From Boseongicola sp. (GTDB lineage Bacteria; Pseudomonadota; Alphaproteobacteria; Rhodobacterales; Rhodobacteraceae), in NCBI GenBank assembly GCA_014075275.1, contig CP046179.1, positions 1,559,932 to 1,623,931 on the forward strand: a DNA stretch of 64,000 bases, in the 5' to 3' direction. Numbering within the stretch: position 1 is the stretch's first letter; the number at the start of each line of letters is the position of its first letter. A model generated the notes under the pieces. That model did no database searches and was not told the origin of the DNA. It was given only the letters and a program-made list of their open reading frames with translations. A program made the translations under genes and the position numbers. Below are positions 1-8,644 of this stretch, piece after piece.

Positions 1-699
1 TGGTTTTTCCAGGTTCGTTCCCAAGGCAACACGACGCCCTTGAACCGTAGCCTTGGCGGACACGACGGATACAATCCGGGCCTCGCCGTCAACTTCTGCA
101 AATATCGGCGCTCCAGATGATCCAAAATCGACATCACACGACACAATCAACGCGCCTCGTTGGCGCGCCAATACATGGCATACTTCTTGCAGCGAAAGAG
201 TGTTCGAGCGGTCGTGGGCGTAAGAGACAACGCCCACATTCGCGCCCTTACGCGGCCTTGAGGCTATTTTGAAAGGCTGAACTTGCGATAATCGAATTTC
301 GCTTTCCAACTCCAGCAGCGCCAGATCATTCGAAATACGCATCTCTCCCGAAGGTCCAGTGTATTCATACTCGGGATGGGTAATTGCGCGCCGGACTTTT
401 CGATAGGCCAATGCCTTTCCATTGCGCCACCCGGCTAGAAACGTAATCTCACTGGCTGGCACCTGCTCGGCTGAACCCTGATCATAAAGACAGTGGGCTG
501 CCGTCAATACCAGTCGAGAAGAAATCAAAGCGCCGGTGCACATACCGCCATAGCCGATATTCAGCCGTCCGACGGCCTCCCAACCCCGCGCCTCATAACT
601 GGTCATCAGGGCCGTAAGCTCGGTTGCTGGTTTGCTCTCCGCCAACACAGGCGAGTTTATCGCTAAAGCCGCACAAAGTGCTGCAAACAATCGTTTCAT
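1..699 (-). CDS. Trypsin-like serine protease (S1 family), 3' end beyond window
   Basis: Secreted serine endopeptidase, substrate unknown. It starts with a signal peptide of about 20 residues (MKRLFAALCA..., ending SPVLA before ESK). The chymotrypsin-fold triad is visible: His in TAAHC (about residue 69), Asp in NDLALLEL and Ser in FGSSGAP. A paired Cys sits at GGMCTGAL. The ATG at 699 is preceded by AAGGGGA. The reading frame is open to base 1, so the C-terminus lies outside the window; about 233 residues are seen, and the family is usually 230-280. It lies 67 bp downstream of glcF on the same strand but has no evident link to glycolate metabolism. All catalytic residues are present, so activity is plausible. 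Confidence 0.88.
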   Translation of the reverse strand, partial: MKRLFAALCAALAINSPVLAESKPATELTALMTSYEARGWEAVGRLNIGYGGMCTGALISSRLVLTAAHCLYDQGSAEQVPASEITFLAGWRNGKALAYRKVRRAITHPEYEYTGPSGEMRISNDLALLELESEIRLSQVQPFKIASRPRKGANVGVVSYAHDRSNTLSLQEVCHVLARQRGALIVSCDVDFGSSGAPIFAEVDGEARIVSVVSAKATVQGRRVALGTNLEKP

Positions 700-766
700 T
701 ACGTCCCCTTCGCCACCAATAATCAGGCTAAAACGAAGATTGGACAAGATTATGACGTCGTTTTGA

Positions 767-2092
767 TCATCGAATGTTGGGAATTGCCGCTATTTCGGGA
801 CTGTAGTTGCCCTGCATCGCAGACGGTTTCGGCCCACCCGTGGCCCAGTCCAGCAGTTCAACGGTATGAACAATCGGCACCTCGGTCCCGGACCCGATCT
901 GCATCATACAACCAATGTTTCCTGCCGCAATTACTTCAGGAACTTTCGCTTCCAAAGTATTGATTTTACGCGCTTTCAGTTCTTTCGAGATCTTCGGTTG
1001 CGTCAAGTTATAAGTTCCCGCCGAACCACAGCACAAATGCGCATCAGCTGGCTCAACCACCTCATAACCGACCCGCTTCAACAAGTCCTTGGGGTAGGTC
1101 TTGATCTGTTGCCCGTGCTGCAATGAACAAGCCGCGTGATACGCCACCCGCATCTCTTCGGCCACATTTTCCGGCAAATCCAGCTTCATCAACACCTCGC
1201 TGACATCCATCGCCAGTTCACTCACCCGCGCCGCATCCGCAGCAAGCGGGTCATTGCGGAACATATGCCCGTAATCCTTCACCGTCGTGCCGCAACCCGA
1301 CGTGTTGATCACAATCGCATCCAGCCCGCCTTTGCGACCCTCGGCCATCCATGCGTGAATGTTATTGGCCGCTGCCGCATGGCTCTCGTCTTCTTTGCCC
1401 ATGTGATGCACCAGCGCGCCACAACACCCCATACCCTCGGCCACCACAATCTCGCACCCAAATCGCTGCAACAGCCGGATCGTCGCATCGTTGATATCGG
1501 TGTTCAGCGCCTTTTGCGCACAGCCGGTCATCAAGGCCACCCGCATCCGCTTTTGCCCATTGGGTTCGAAGGTTTGCGGATCGTCATTACGGCTGATCGG
1601 GGGCACCACCTTCGGTGCCATTTCCAACATCGCCTTCAGCCGATCATCCGGCACCAAGAACGCAAACGGCCGCCCGATTTTCGCTGCCAGCAACGCCAGC
1701 CGAAACCGTGTCGGGTAAGGTAAAATCTGCGCCAAAGTCCACCGCAAAATGCGCTCGAACAAGGGCCGCTTGTAGGTCTTCTCAATATGCGCCCGCGCAT
1801 GATCCACCAGATGCATGTAATGCACGCCAGACGGGCACGTCGTCATGCACGCCAAGCACGACAGACACCGATCAATATGCTTCACCGTCTTCGCATCCGC
1901 CGGCCGGTCATTCTCCAGCATATCCTTGATCAGATAAATCCGCCCCCTAGGGCTGTCCAACTCGTCGCCAAACACCTGATAAGTCGGGCAGGTAGCCGTG
2001 CAGAACCCGCAATGCACGCAAGACCGCAATATCTCGTTCGACCGCTCAATCGCGGGAACCTTCAACCGCTCTTCAGTGAAATTCGTCTGCAT
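767..2092 (-). CDS. glcF: Glycolate oxidase iron-sulfur subunit GlcF
   Basis: Iron-sulfur electron-transfer subunit of the membrane-associated glycolate oxidase, which oxidises glycolate to glyoxylate. 441 aa from MQTNFTEERL. Two 4Fe-4S ferredoxin motifs lie near residues 25-35 (CVHCGFCTATCP) and 76-86 (CLSCLACMTTCP). Two CCG-type cysteine-rich domains follow (GCCGALVHH and LCCGSAGTY). An upstream in-frame extension exists, but the ATG at 2092 matches the family N-terminus. It is the last gene of a minus-strand run glcD-glcE-small membrane protein-glcF with gaps of only a few bases, so co-transcription is likely. Confidence 0.95.
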   Translation of the reverse strand: MQTNFTEERLKVPAIERSNEILRSCVHCGFCTATCPTYQVFGDELDSPRGRIYLIKDMLENDRPADAKTVKHIDRCLSCLACMTTCPSGVHYMHLVDHARAHIEKTYKRPLFERILRWTLAQILPYPTRFRLALLAAKIGRPFAFLVPDDRLKAMLEMAPKVVPPISRNDDPQTFEPNGQKRMRVALMTGCAQKALNTDINDATIRLLQRFGCEIVVAEGMGCCGALVHHMGKEDESHAAAANNIHAWMAEGRKGGLDAIVINTSGCGTTVKDYGHMFRNDPLAADAARVSELAMDVSEVLMKLDLPENVAEEMRVAYHAACSLQHGQQIKTYPKDLLKRVGYEVVEPADAHLCCGSAGTYNLTQPKISKELKARKINTLEAKVPEVIAAGNIGCMMQIGSGTEVPIVHTVELLDWATGGPKPSAMQGNYSPEIAAIPNIR

Positions 2093-2094
2093 TC

Positions 2095-2415
2095 TCAGCC
2101 CAACCCGGTAAAAATGAATAGATTGACAAAGGCCACTGTCACGACCGCAACCAGAGAGACCATCATCCGCCCCCAAATCGTCGTGTCCTGCTGCCATCTC
2201 AGATACGGAAGCAACACCAACCCAGCCACAGCAGCGCCCGCCACCCCGGGCAACACATAGGTCCCCAGCGGCCCACCGGACCCCGGCACCACCAACAACA
2301 ACGCAAATCCCCCAGCCGCTAAAGCACCAGCCAACCGCCAGTCACTGTTCAGATAACCAGCAGTCACCGCCCCAAGGCACGGCAACAACACGAATGCAAA
2401 GGTCACACCATCCAT
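2095..2415 (-). CDS. Small membrane protein inside the glycolate oxidase operon
   Basis: 106 aa, family not recognised. It is strongly hydrophobic with about four predicted membrane helices (near residues 5-22, 27-45, 50-70 and 82-103) joined by short Gly-rich loops, and has no catalytic motif. Its start overlaps the glcE stop by one base (2415), and its stop is 2 bp before glcF, so it is translationally embedded in the operon. The position suggests a role in anchoring GlcDEF or in glycolate movement, but that is inference only. It could equally be an unrelated small integral membrane protein carried along. Confidence 0.75.
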   Translation of the reverse strand: MDGVTFAFVLLPCLGAVTAGYLNSDWRLAGALAAGGFALLLVVPGSGGPLGTYVLPGVAGAAVAGLVLLPYLRWQQDTTIWGRMMVSLVAVVTVAFVNLFIFTGLG

Positions 2416-3590
2416 CAGCCCATCACTCCCGGGTTCAATATCCCACGCGGATCAAACCGCGCCCGCAGCCCATCAGCCAGTTTCGCCAAAGGTGCAATCT
2501 CTGGTTGGAAAACCGGCACCGAGGCGCGTAATCCCTCCGGCTCTTTCACCAAAGTCGCATGACCACCAACGCCCGCGGCATAGCCCTGTAGCGCCTTATG
2601 CAACGCCTCGGCCCGCGCCTCGTCAGAAGCAACCCAAACCAATCCGCCGCCCCAATCCAGCAACGCATCAAACGCCATCCCTGCCACTGCCAAACCATCC
2701 AGCATCGCGGGCGCGTCGCTGGCTTTCAGCGACACGCGCCAAACACAAGCCTTGTCCTTAAACGCCTCAACATCGCGCACCCAGGCCCATCCAGCCTGAA
2801 CACCATGCTCGCCGTCGCCACCCGAACGCCGCTCAATCTCACCAACACCATATCTTGCCAGCAAGTCCTTCAACCGCCCGGCCCGATACACCACGGAATT
2901 CTCAAATCCCTCGACCCGGATCATCGTCACCGGCGCACCATCCAGTCCAACCGGCACATGTGCCGCGCCCGACACTTCGAAAGGGGATGCCAAAGCCGCC
3001 GACATCGCCGCCACCGCATCGGCCACTGACAAGCCGTTCAACAACAATACAGCCGTCGCATCCGGCTTCGGCAACACCTTGAAACTAACTTCGCTCAACA
3101 CACCCAACGTCCCGTAAGACCCCGCCATCAGCTTCACCAGATCATAGCCAGTGACGTTCTTCATCACCCGGCCACCGTTTTTCAGAACGTCCCCGCGCCC
3201 GTCGACAAATCGAACACCAATAAGCGAGTCCCGGCACGCCCCAGCCTGCAATCGACGCGGCCCCGAGACATTTGCCGCCACAACCCCGCCAATCGTTGGC
3301 TCGCCTTCGCTGCCCAGCAACACCCGATGATCCATTGGCTCAAAAGGCAACACCTGCCCTTCAGCCGCCAACGCTGCCTCAACCTCGGCCACCGGCGTTC
3401 CGGCACTGGCCACAATCGTCAACGCGCCCGGCTCATACAGCGATATCCCGGACAGCCCTGCGGTCGACAACACGTCCCCCTCAACATCAACCGAAAATCC
3501 CCGCGTGCCGCCGCCCCGAATGGCCAACGGCCCCTTGGCACCGGCAACCACCTCAGCCAGTTCACTTTCATCTCTCGGCGATAAAACCAT
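2415..3590 (-). CDS. glcE: Glycolate oxidase FAD-binding subunit GlcE
   Basis: Second flavin-binding subunit of glycolate oxidase, 391 aa. The N-terminal FAD_binding_4 (PCMH-type) fold shows GPLAIRGGGTRGF near residue 25 and GRVMKNVTGYDLVKLMAGSYGTLG around residues 140-165. It is shorter than GlcD and lacks the FAD-oxidase C-terminal domain, as is usual for GlcE. Start chosen at MVLSPRDESEL (3590); a longer in-frame start exists, but it would run through an intergenic repeat. It lies between glcD and the small membrane protein gene. Confidence 0.93.
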   Translation of the reverse strand: MVLSPRDESELAEVVAGAKGPLAIRGGGTRGFSVDVEGDVLSTAGLSGISLYEPGALTIVASAGTPVAEVEAALAAEGQVLPFEPMDHRVLLGSEGEPTIGGVVAANVSGPRRLQAGACRDSLIGVRFVDGRGDVLKNGGRVMKNVTGYDLVKLMAGSYGTLGVLSEVSFKVLPKPDATAVLLLNGLSVADAVAAMSAALASPFEVSGAAHVPVGLDGAPVTMIRVEGFENSVVYRAGRLKDLLARYGVGEIERRSGGDGEHGVQAGWAWVRDVEAFKDKACVWRVSLKASDAPAMLDGLAVAGMAFDALLDWGGGLVWVASDEARAEALHKALQGYAAGVGGHATLVKEPEGLRASVPVFQPEIAPLAKLADGLRARFDPRGILNPGVMG

Positions 3591-3608
3591 CCGTCTTTCT
3601 TTCTGGGT

Positions 3609-3654
3609 AAAATACTCTGGGGGAGACGACCAAAGGTCGGGGGGGCAAAGCCCC
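3609..3654. repeat. Double-hairpin intergenic repeat, copy 1
   Basis: Begins AAAATACTCTGGGGGAG, then has a small hairpin (CGACC-AAA-GGTCG) and a second hairpin (GGGGC-AAA-GCCCC). The same architecture, with a different first stem, occurs at 20720-20763. It sits in the glcD-glcE gap, so it is transcribed inside the operon. It resembles REP-like elements of roseobacters; it could modulate message stability or act as a weak terminator. Confidence 0.7.
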
Positions 3655-3658
3655 ATTG

Positions 3659-5110
3659 TCACGCCGCGTCCGGCACCCCTGCTCGCCTTGCCTCACTGGC
3701 GGCCAGCGGAAACACCTTCGAGGGATTCAAAAGCCAAGCGGGATCAAACACATCTTTCACCCGCATCTGGCTTTCCAAATCACCCGGCGCAAACTGCACA
3801 TTCATCAGGTCGCGCTTTTCAATGCCAACCCCATGCTCGCCGGTCAGACACCCGCCGACCTCGACACACAGCTTCAGGATCTCAGCCCCCATCGCCTCGC
3901 AGGTCTCCAGATCGCCCGGCTTATTGGCATCAAACAGAATCAGCGGATGCATATTGCCATCCCCGGCATGAAATACATTGCCCACGTCCAGCCCGTATTC
4001 TTCCGACATCTCCCCGATCCGCCGCAGCACCATTGGCAGCGATGACACCGGGATCGTCCCATCCAGACACATGTAATCGTTGATTTGCCCCATAGCGCCA
4101 AAGGCCGACTTCCGGCCCAGCCAGATGCGCGCAGCTTCATCGGCGTCCCTGGCCTCGCGCATTTCCACGGGATCATGCTTGGCGGCAATCTGCTTGATCA
4201 ACCCAAGCTGCTCGTCAATCTCGGCCTCGGACCCTTCAACTTCGACGATCAGCAAAGCTTCGCAATCGGGATATCCGGCCTCGGCGTGGCGATCGACCGC
4301 TTCGATCACCTTTTTGTCCATGTATTCAATCGCCACTGGCAGAACACCCGCTTTGATTATGTCGCTGACACAGGCCCCGGCAATCTCAGCACTGGAATAG
4401 CCGATCAAAACGGGCCGCGCGCCCTCGGGCTTTGGTAATATGCGCAATGTCGCCTCGGTCACCACACCCAATTGCCCTTCCGATCCACAGATCAGCCCCA
4501 GCCAATCATAGCCACCCGCATCCATATGCGCGCCGCCGATCTCGACCACCGTGCCGTCCATCATCACCATGGTGACGCCCAGAAGGTTGTTTGTTGTCAC
4601 GCCGTATTTCAGGCAATGCGCCCCGCCCGAATTCATCGCCACGTTCCCGGCGATCGCACAAGCAAGCTGTGACGAAGGATCCGGCGCATAGAAGAACCCA
4701 TCGCTTTCCACCGCGCCGGTCACCGACAAATTCGTGCGCCCCGATTGCACGCGAATAAAACGGTTGTCGTAGTCGGTCTCCAGAACATCGCTCAGCTTGT
4801 TGGCTACGCCCAGGATCACACAATCCGCTGTCGGCAACGCCCCGCCAGCCAAAGACGTGCCCGACCCACGCGGCACCACCGGCACCCCTTCCTCATGGCA
4901 AATCTTCAAAATCGCCGAGACCTCTTCGGTGGTCGCAGGCAAAACCGCACAAAGCGGCGGGCAACGGTAAGCCGTCAGCGCATCGCACTCGTAAGCCCGC
5001 GTCTCCATCTCGTCCGAGATCACCGCATCAATGGGCAGAACCTCTTTCAGCCGGGCAATCAGCTTCGGCTTCAGCGCCAAAATGCGCGGATCGGGCTTTG
5101 GCATTTCCAT
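3659..5110 (-). CDS. glcD: Glycolate oxidase catalytic FAD subunit GlcD
   Basis: FAD-linked catalytic subunit of glycolate oxidase (D-2-hydroxyacid dehydrogenase family), 483 aa. The PCMH-type FAD domain shows VVPRGSGTSLAGGALP near residue 80 and AGNVAMNSGGAHCLKYGVT near 150. The C-terminal FAD-oxidase domain has HAGDGNMHPLI and GCLTGEHGVGIEKR with the expected His residues. The ATG at 5110 has CAGGAG nine bases upstream; a longer in-frame reading into the AT-rich promoter is unlikely. It is the first gene of the glc run, divergent from the DUF599 gene; an inverted repeat at 5133-5157 lies in its promoter. Confidence 0.95.
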   Translation of the reverse strand: MEMPKPDPRILALKPKLIARLKEVLPIDAVISDEMETRAYECDALTAYRCPPLCAVLPATTEEVSAILKICHEEGVPVVPRGSGTSLAGGALPTADCVILGVANKLSDVLETDYDNRFIRVQSGRTNLSVTGAVESDGFFYAPDPSSQLACAIAGNVAMNSGGAHCLKYGVTTNNLLGVTMVMMDGTVVEIGGAHMDAGGYDWLGLICGSEGQLGVVTEATLRILPKPEGARPVLIGYSSAEIAGACVSDIIKAGVLPVAIEYMDKKVIEAVDRHAEAGYPDCEALLIVEVEGSEAEIDEQLGLIKQIAAKHDPVEMREARDADEAARIWLGRKSAFGAMGQINDYMCLDGTIPVSSLPMVLRRIGEMSEEYGLDVGNVFHAGDGNMHPLILFDANKPGDLETCEAMGAEILKLCVEVGGCLTGEHGVGIEKRDLMNVQFAPGDLESQMRVKDVFDPAWLLNPSKVFPLAASEARRAGVPDAA

Positions 5111-5132
5111 CGCGAGAATCTCCTGAACGGCA

Positions 5133-5157
5133 AATTGGTAATAATATATAACCAATT
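5133..5157. promoter_or_regulatory. Inverted repeat AATTGGT-N11-ACCAATT upstream of glcD
   Basis: Two perfect 7-base arms separated by an AT-only 11-base spacer, 22 bp upstream of the glcD start in the glcD/DUF599 divergent gap. TTGGT/ACCAA half-sites are typical of FCD-type GntR regulators (the GlcC, LldR and PdhR group), although their usual spacer is about 3 bases. Assignment as a glycolate-responsive operator is inference; no such regulator gene is visible nearby. Confidence 0.45.
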
Positions 5158-5198
5158 ATTGACTAACGCAAGATGACACCGCAGCATAGTCTGCGCCC

Positions 5199-5903
5199 AT
5201 GACGATATTTGACCGCCTCGCCCTTTTTACTTCCCTCGATATCGCCGCCGCGCTCTTTCTCGGCGCTTGCTGGCTGATCATCGGCTGGGTTATCGAAAAC
5301 CCGCCCGCCGCGCGGCCCTCGACCAGCGTCTTGATGGACCAGTATCGCAAGGAATGGATGGTCGAGGCTCTGAACCGTGATGTGCGCATCTTTGATGCCC
5401 AGATCATCGCCAGCTTGCGTCAGGGCACCGCCTTTTTCGCCACAACGTCACTGTTCGCACTTGGCGCCGTCCTCGCCCTCATCGGCAACACCGATCCGCT
5501 GCAAGGCGTCGCGCAAGAACTGACCGCACAGGAAGTCCCCATCATCGTGTGGCAAATGAAGCTGATCGTGGTCGTCCTGTTCCTGACCCACGCCTTCCTG
5601 CGATTCGCGTGGTCAAACCGCATGTATGCCTACGCCTCGGTCATGCTGGCGGCAATTCCCAACGACCCCAACGCCAGTTTGCGTTCGCGGCAAGCAGGCG
5701 AACTTAACAAACGCTCAACCCTCAACTTCAACCGCGGCCTGCGCTCTATCTATTTCGCCCTTGGCACTATTGCCTGGCTTCTCGGCCCTGTCCCGCTCTT
5801 TATTACCACCCTCCTCACCGTCGCCTTCATGCTGGAACGCGAGTTCATGTCCGGCGCCCGCCGCGCCCTTCTGGAAAGTGAAATGGCCAATGACCCGGAT
5901 TAA
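5199..5903 (+). CDS. DUF599 family integral membrane protein
   Basis: 234 aa protein of the DUF599 family, function unknown. Hydrophobic segments lie near residues 13-32, 75-95, 115-135 and 185-215, with a conserved hydrophilic stretch between the first two (MDQYRKEWM, RDVRIFDAQI) and an NFNRGLRSIYFALG motif before the last helices. It is divergent from glcD, and its 3' end overlaps the following small secreted-protein gene by 14 bp in another frame. Confidence 0.85.
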   Translation: MTIFDRLALFTSLDIAAALFLGACWLIIGWVIENPPAARPSTSVLMDQYRKEWMVEALNRDVRIFDAQIIASLRQGTAFFATTSLFALGAVLALIGNTDPLQGVAQELTAQEVPIIVWQMKLIVVVLFLTHAFLRFAWSNRMYAYASVMLAAIPNDPNASLRSRQAGELNKRSTLNFNRGLRSIYFALGTIAWLLGPVPLFITTLLTVAFMLEREFMSGARRALLESEMANDPD

Positions 5904-6249
5904 ACTCGCCCTGATCGCAACCCTCGCTGCGACACCTGCCATCGCCGATCCTGCCAAGATCGAGAACGCAACTGCCACAGCCAGCGGCAACGCATGGACT
6001 GTCTCGGTCACCCTTCGCCATGGCGACGCCGGCTGGGACGATTACGCCGACGGTTGGCGCGTTGTTACCGAGGATGGCACGATTTTGGGCACCCGCACAC
6101 TTTTTCACCCTCACGTCAACGAACAACCCTTCACCCGGTCGCAGTCCGGCATCGAGATCCCCGCTGATATGGCCCAGGTCTTCATCGAAGCCAGCACCAA
6201 TACTGACGGCTGGGCAATGGAACGGTATACACTGATCCTAGATCGCTAA
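5890..6249 (+). CDS. Small secreted protein, 119 aa
   Basis: Function not recognised. A short signal peptide (MTRIKLALIATLAATPAIA) precedes about 100 residues rich in beta-prone sequence with conserved-looking WTVSVTLRHGDAGWDDYADGW and LGTRTLFHPHVNEQPF stretches. The start overlaps the DUF599 gene end by 14 bp, suggesting translational coupling. It probably acts in the periplasm. The overlapping upstream reading in this frame is a shadow of the DUF599 gene. Confidence 0.78.
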   Translation: MTRIKLALIATLAATPAIADPAKIENATATASGNAWTVSVTLRHGDAGWDDYADGWRVVTEDGTILGTRTLFHPHVNEQPFTRSQSGIEIPADMAQVFIEASTNTDGWAMERYTLILDR

Positions 6250-6320
6250 CGGATCAGTGGCGTCCGACCCCGGAACGCCATCTAAGGCGTTAACACCGCC
6301 CTAACCGACCGTTCGATGCG

Positions 6321-6361
6321 CACCGACGTAATACCGACGTCATACCGACGCGATACCGATG
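6321..6361. repeat. 11-bp tandem repeat block (ACCGACGNNAT), copy 1
   Basis: About 3.6 units of the 11-mer ACCGACGTAAT / ACCGACGTCAT / ACCGACGCGAT, 89 bp upstream of the hisA start. A near-identical block (37 of 40 bases) lies at 44472-44511. Both copies are between genes. The function is unknown. Confidence 0.75.
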
Positions 6362-6449
6362 CCGGGAAAATCCCATTTCTCAACATCGCCCTTGCCCTTT
6401 GCATCCGCCAAAGGCAGAAGGTGCCCGCACCTTAAAACGGGAAGAACCG

Positions 6450-7169
6450 ATGATCCTTTACCCTGCAATTGACCTCAAAGACGGCCAGTGCGTTCGGCTT
6501 TTGAAGGGTGAAATGGACGCTGCGACCGTGTTCAGTGACAATCCCGCAGCTCAGGCTCAAGCCTTTGAAACTGCTGGTGCAAAATGGGTTCACCTGGTCG
6601 ATCTGAACGGCGCTTTTGCGGGCAAACCGGTAAACGGCGACGCGGTTGAAAGCATTCTGGACACCCTCACAGTACCGGCCCAGCTTGGCGGCGGTATCCG
6701 TGACATGGCCACAATCGAGATGTGGCTGTCCAAAGGCCTCGCCCGCGTCATCCTCGGGACCGTCGCCGTCGAAGACCCAACCCTCGTCCACGAAGCCGCC
6801 AAGGCCTTCCCGGGCCAAGTCGCCATAGGCCTCGACGCCCGCAACGGCTATGTCGCAACCCGCGGCTGGGCCGAAGATACCGAAGTGCAAGTCACTGACC
6901 TTGCACGCTCTTTTGAAGACGCAGGTATCGCCGCCATTATCTATACTGACATCAATCGCGATGGTGCTATGGCGGGTCCGAATATCACGGCGACCGAAGG
7001 GCTGGCTCGCGCGGTTGATATCCCGGTCATCGCTTCCGGCGGCGTGTCCTCAATGACCGATCTTTCGCAGTTGAAAGAAACCAACGTCATCTCCGGCGCC
7101 ATCTCGGGCCGCGCCTTATACGATGGCGCGATTGACCTGGCCGAGGCGCTTGCCTTCCTGGATCGCTGA
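6450..7169 (+). CDS. hisA: HisA, ProFAR isomerase
   Basis: 1-(5-phosphoribosyl)-5-[(5-phosphoribosylamino)methylideneamino]imidazole-4-carboxamide isomerase, the Amadori-type step of histidine synthesis. 239 aa, a TIM barrel of typical length. Catalytic Asp residues appear in PAIDLKDGQ (about residue 8) and [14 protein letters not shown] (about 130). Phosphate-binding GGGIRD and ASGGVSS loops are present. Start at MILYPAIDL, preceded by GGGAAGAA; longer upstream frames lack family similarity. It is followed by hisF and hisE on the same strand; hisB and hisH are not in this window. Confidence 0.97.
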   Translation: MILYPAIDLKDGQCVRLLKGEMDAATVFSDNPAAQAQAFETAGAKWVHLVDLNGAFAGKPVNGDAVESILDTLTVPAQLGGGIRDMATIEMWLSKGLARVILGTVAVEDPTLVHEAAKAFPGQVAIGLDARNGYVATRGWAEDTEVQVTDLARSFEDAGIAAIIYTDINRDGAMAGPNITATEGLARAVDIPVIASGGVSSMTDLSQLKETNVISGAISGRALYDGAIDLAEALAFLDR

Positions 7170-7338
7170 TCGCATTGCCGCGACACCATTGATATTCAAT
7201 CGAAAATCCTTACTTCGCCAAATATCCGCAACGCACCCTTTCCTAGTGTATACTGAACACCCCTGAACCCAGATCCCAGTTTTCGCCCGCGTCAGTGTTC
7301 CGCTGGATAACCGTCCCCAACCGCGCTAAAGACGGCCC

Positions 7339-8100
7339 ATGTTGAAGACCCGCATCATCCCCTGCCTCGATGTCGCCGACGGGCGCGTTGTCAAAGGCGT
7401 CAATTTCGTCGATCTGATCGATGCGGGCGATCCGGTCGAGGCCGCCATTGCCTATAATGCTGCCGGGGCAGACGAATTGTGCTTCCTCGACATCAAGGCA
7501 ACCCACGAGAATCGTGGAACAATGTATGAGCTGGCTACGCGTACGGCTGAACAATGCTTTATGCCCCTAACGATCGGCGGCGGAGTTCGCACCGTTGATG
7601 ATGTCCGGAAGTTGCTTCTGGCCGGTGCTGATAAAGTTAGCTTCAATTCGGCTGCTGTCGCAAATCCGGAAGTCGTTTCACAGGCTGCCGAAAGATTTGG
7701 CAGCCAATGCATTGTCGTGGCTATTGATGCGAAGACCGTAGAACCTGGACGATGGGAGATTTTCACCCACGGCGGTCGCCGCGCTACCGGAATTGATGCA
7801 ATCGAATTCGCAAACACCGTTGTGGCCATGGGCGCCGGAGAGATACTGCTGACGTCCATGGATCGCGACGGAACCCGTGCCGGTTTCAACCTGCCGCTGA
7901 CCCGTGCCGTTTCTGATGCGGTTTCCGTTCCTGTCATCGCAAGTGGGGGTGTGGGGACACTGGACCACCTCGTCGAAGGGGTAACCGAGGGTGGAGCAAG
8001 CGCCGTTCTTGCTGCATCTATTTTCCATTTTGGCGATTACACCATTGGTCAGGCTAAGACACATATGGCGAATGCCGGAATAAACGTGAGGCTGTCATGA
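7339..8100 (+). CDS. hisF: HisF, imidazole glycerol phosphate synthase cyclase subunit
   Basis: Cyclase subunit that joins PRFAR with ammonia supplied by HisH to give imidazole glycerol phosphate and AICAR. 253 aa. The catalytic Asp residues are in [15 protein letters not shown] (residue 11) and [13 protein letters not shown] (about 130). GGGVRT and ASGGVG phosphate loops are present. Its stop overlaps the hisE start by 4 bp (ATGA), so translation is coupled. HisH must be encoded elsewhere. Confidence 0.97.
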   Translation: MLKTRIIPCLDVADGRVVKGVNFVDLIDAGDPVEAAIAYNAAGADELCFLDIKATHENRGTMYELATRTAEQCFMPLTIGGGVRTVDDVRKLLLAGADKVSFNSAAVANPEVVSQAAERFGSQCIVVAIDAKTVEPGRWEIFTHGGRRATGIDAIEFANTVVAMGAGEILLTSMDRDGTRAGFNLPLTRAVSDAVSVPVIASGGVGTLDHLVEGVTEGGASAVLAASIFHFGDYTIGQAKTHMANAGINVRLS

Positions 8101-8411
8101 ATTCACTCGAACGCCTGTCACAGACCATACAGGCTCGAAAATCTGCGTCACCTGACACATCGTGGACCGCAAAACTTTTGTCGGCCGGCCCGGAAATCGC
8201 TGCCGGGAAGTTTGGAGAAGAAGCCGTCGAGGCGATCATCGAGGCCATCAAAGGTGACCGGGCGCGCCTTACGTCCGAAGCTGCCGACGTCGTCTACCAT
8301 TTATTGGTCATGCTGGCGACGCGCGACTTGACCCTGGAAGATATCATTGCAGAACTGGAAGGCCGTGAGGGCCAATCGGGGATTGCTGAAAAGGCTTCCC
8401 GAGACACCTGA
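8097..8411 (+). CDS. hisE: HisE, phosphoribosyl-ATP pyrophosphatase
   Basis: Hydrolyses PR-ATP to PR-AMP in the second step of histidine synthesis. 104 aa, MazG-like all-alpha fold. Conserved metal-binding motifs are visible: [14 protein letters not shown] near residue 40 and [13 protein letters not shown] near 62. It exists here as a separate gene, not fused to HisI, as is common in alphaproteobacteria. It overlaps hisF by 4 bp. Confidence 0.95.
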   Translation: MNSLERLSQTIQARKSASPDTSWTAKLLSAGPEIAAGKFGEEAVEAIIEAIKGDRARLTSEAADVVYHLLVMLATRDLTLEDIIAELEGREGQSGIAEKASRDT

Positions 8412-8478
8412 CGCGCCTCTCGAACTTCCTACAATTTTCGGCCACGAGATCTCCATTCGGCCAGCGATCTGTAAATGG

Positions 8479-8510
8479 AAAAAGACGCCCGAGACAGAAG
8501 TCCGGGCGCC
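8479..8510 (-). terminator. Rho-independent terminator, minus strand
   Basis: On the minus strand a GC-rich stem (GCGCCCGG ... CGGGCGT) is followed by TTTTT. It lies about 135 bp downstream of the YHS-domain gene stop and in the hisE 3' flank. The rest of 8412-8644 shows nothing recognisable. Confidence 0.6.
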
Positions 8511-8644
8511 AGTAACGGAACGAGGGACAGTGAATTGCGACCCGAGTGTTCCGAACTCGCGTCACCTTATTCAGATGGGCATTGAAGATCCCGCTGAAAA
8601 GAGAATGTCGCAAACATGTGAACACCCCTTTAATTGGTGTGCAG

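Noticed and set aside
1136-1723. Long open frames opposite glcF (195 codons and others)
   Set aside because: Antisense shadows of GC-rich coding sequence; His/Arg/Pro-rich without domains. The same applies to long antisense frames elsewhere in the window.
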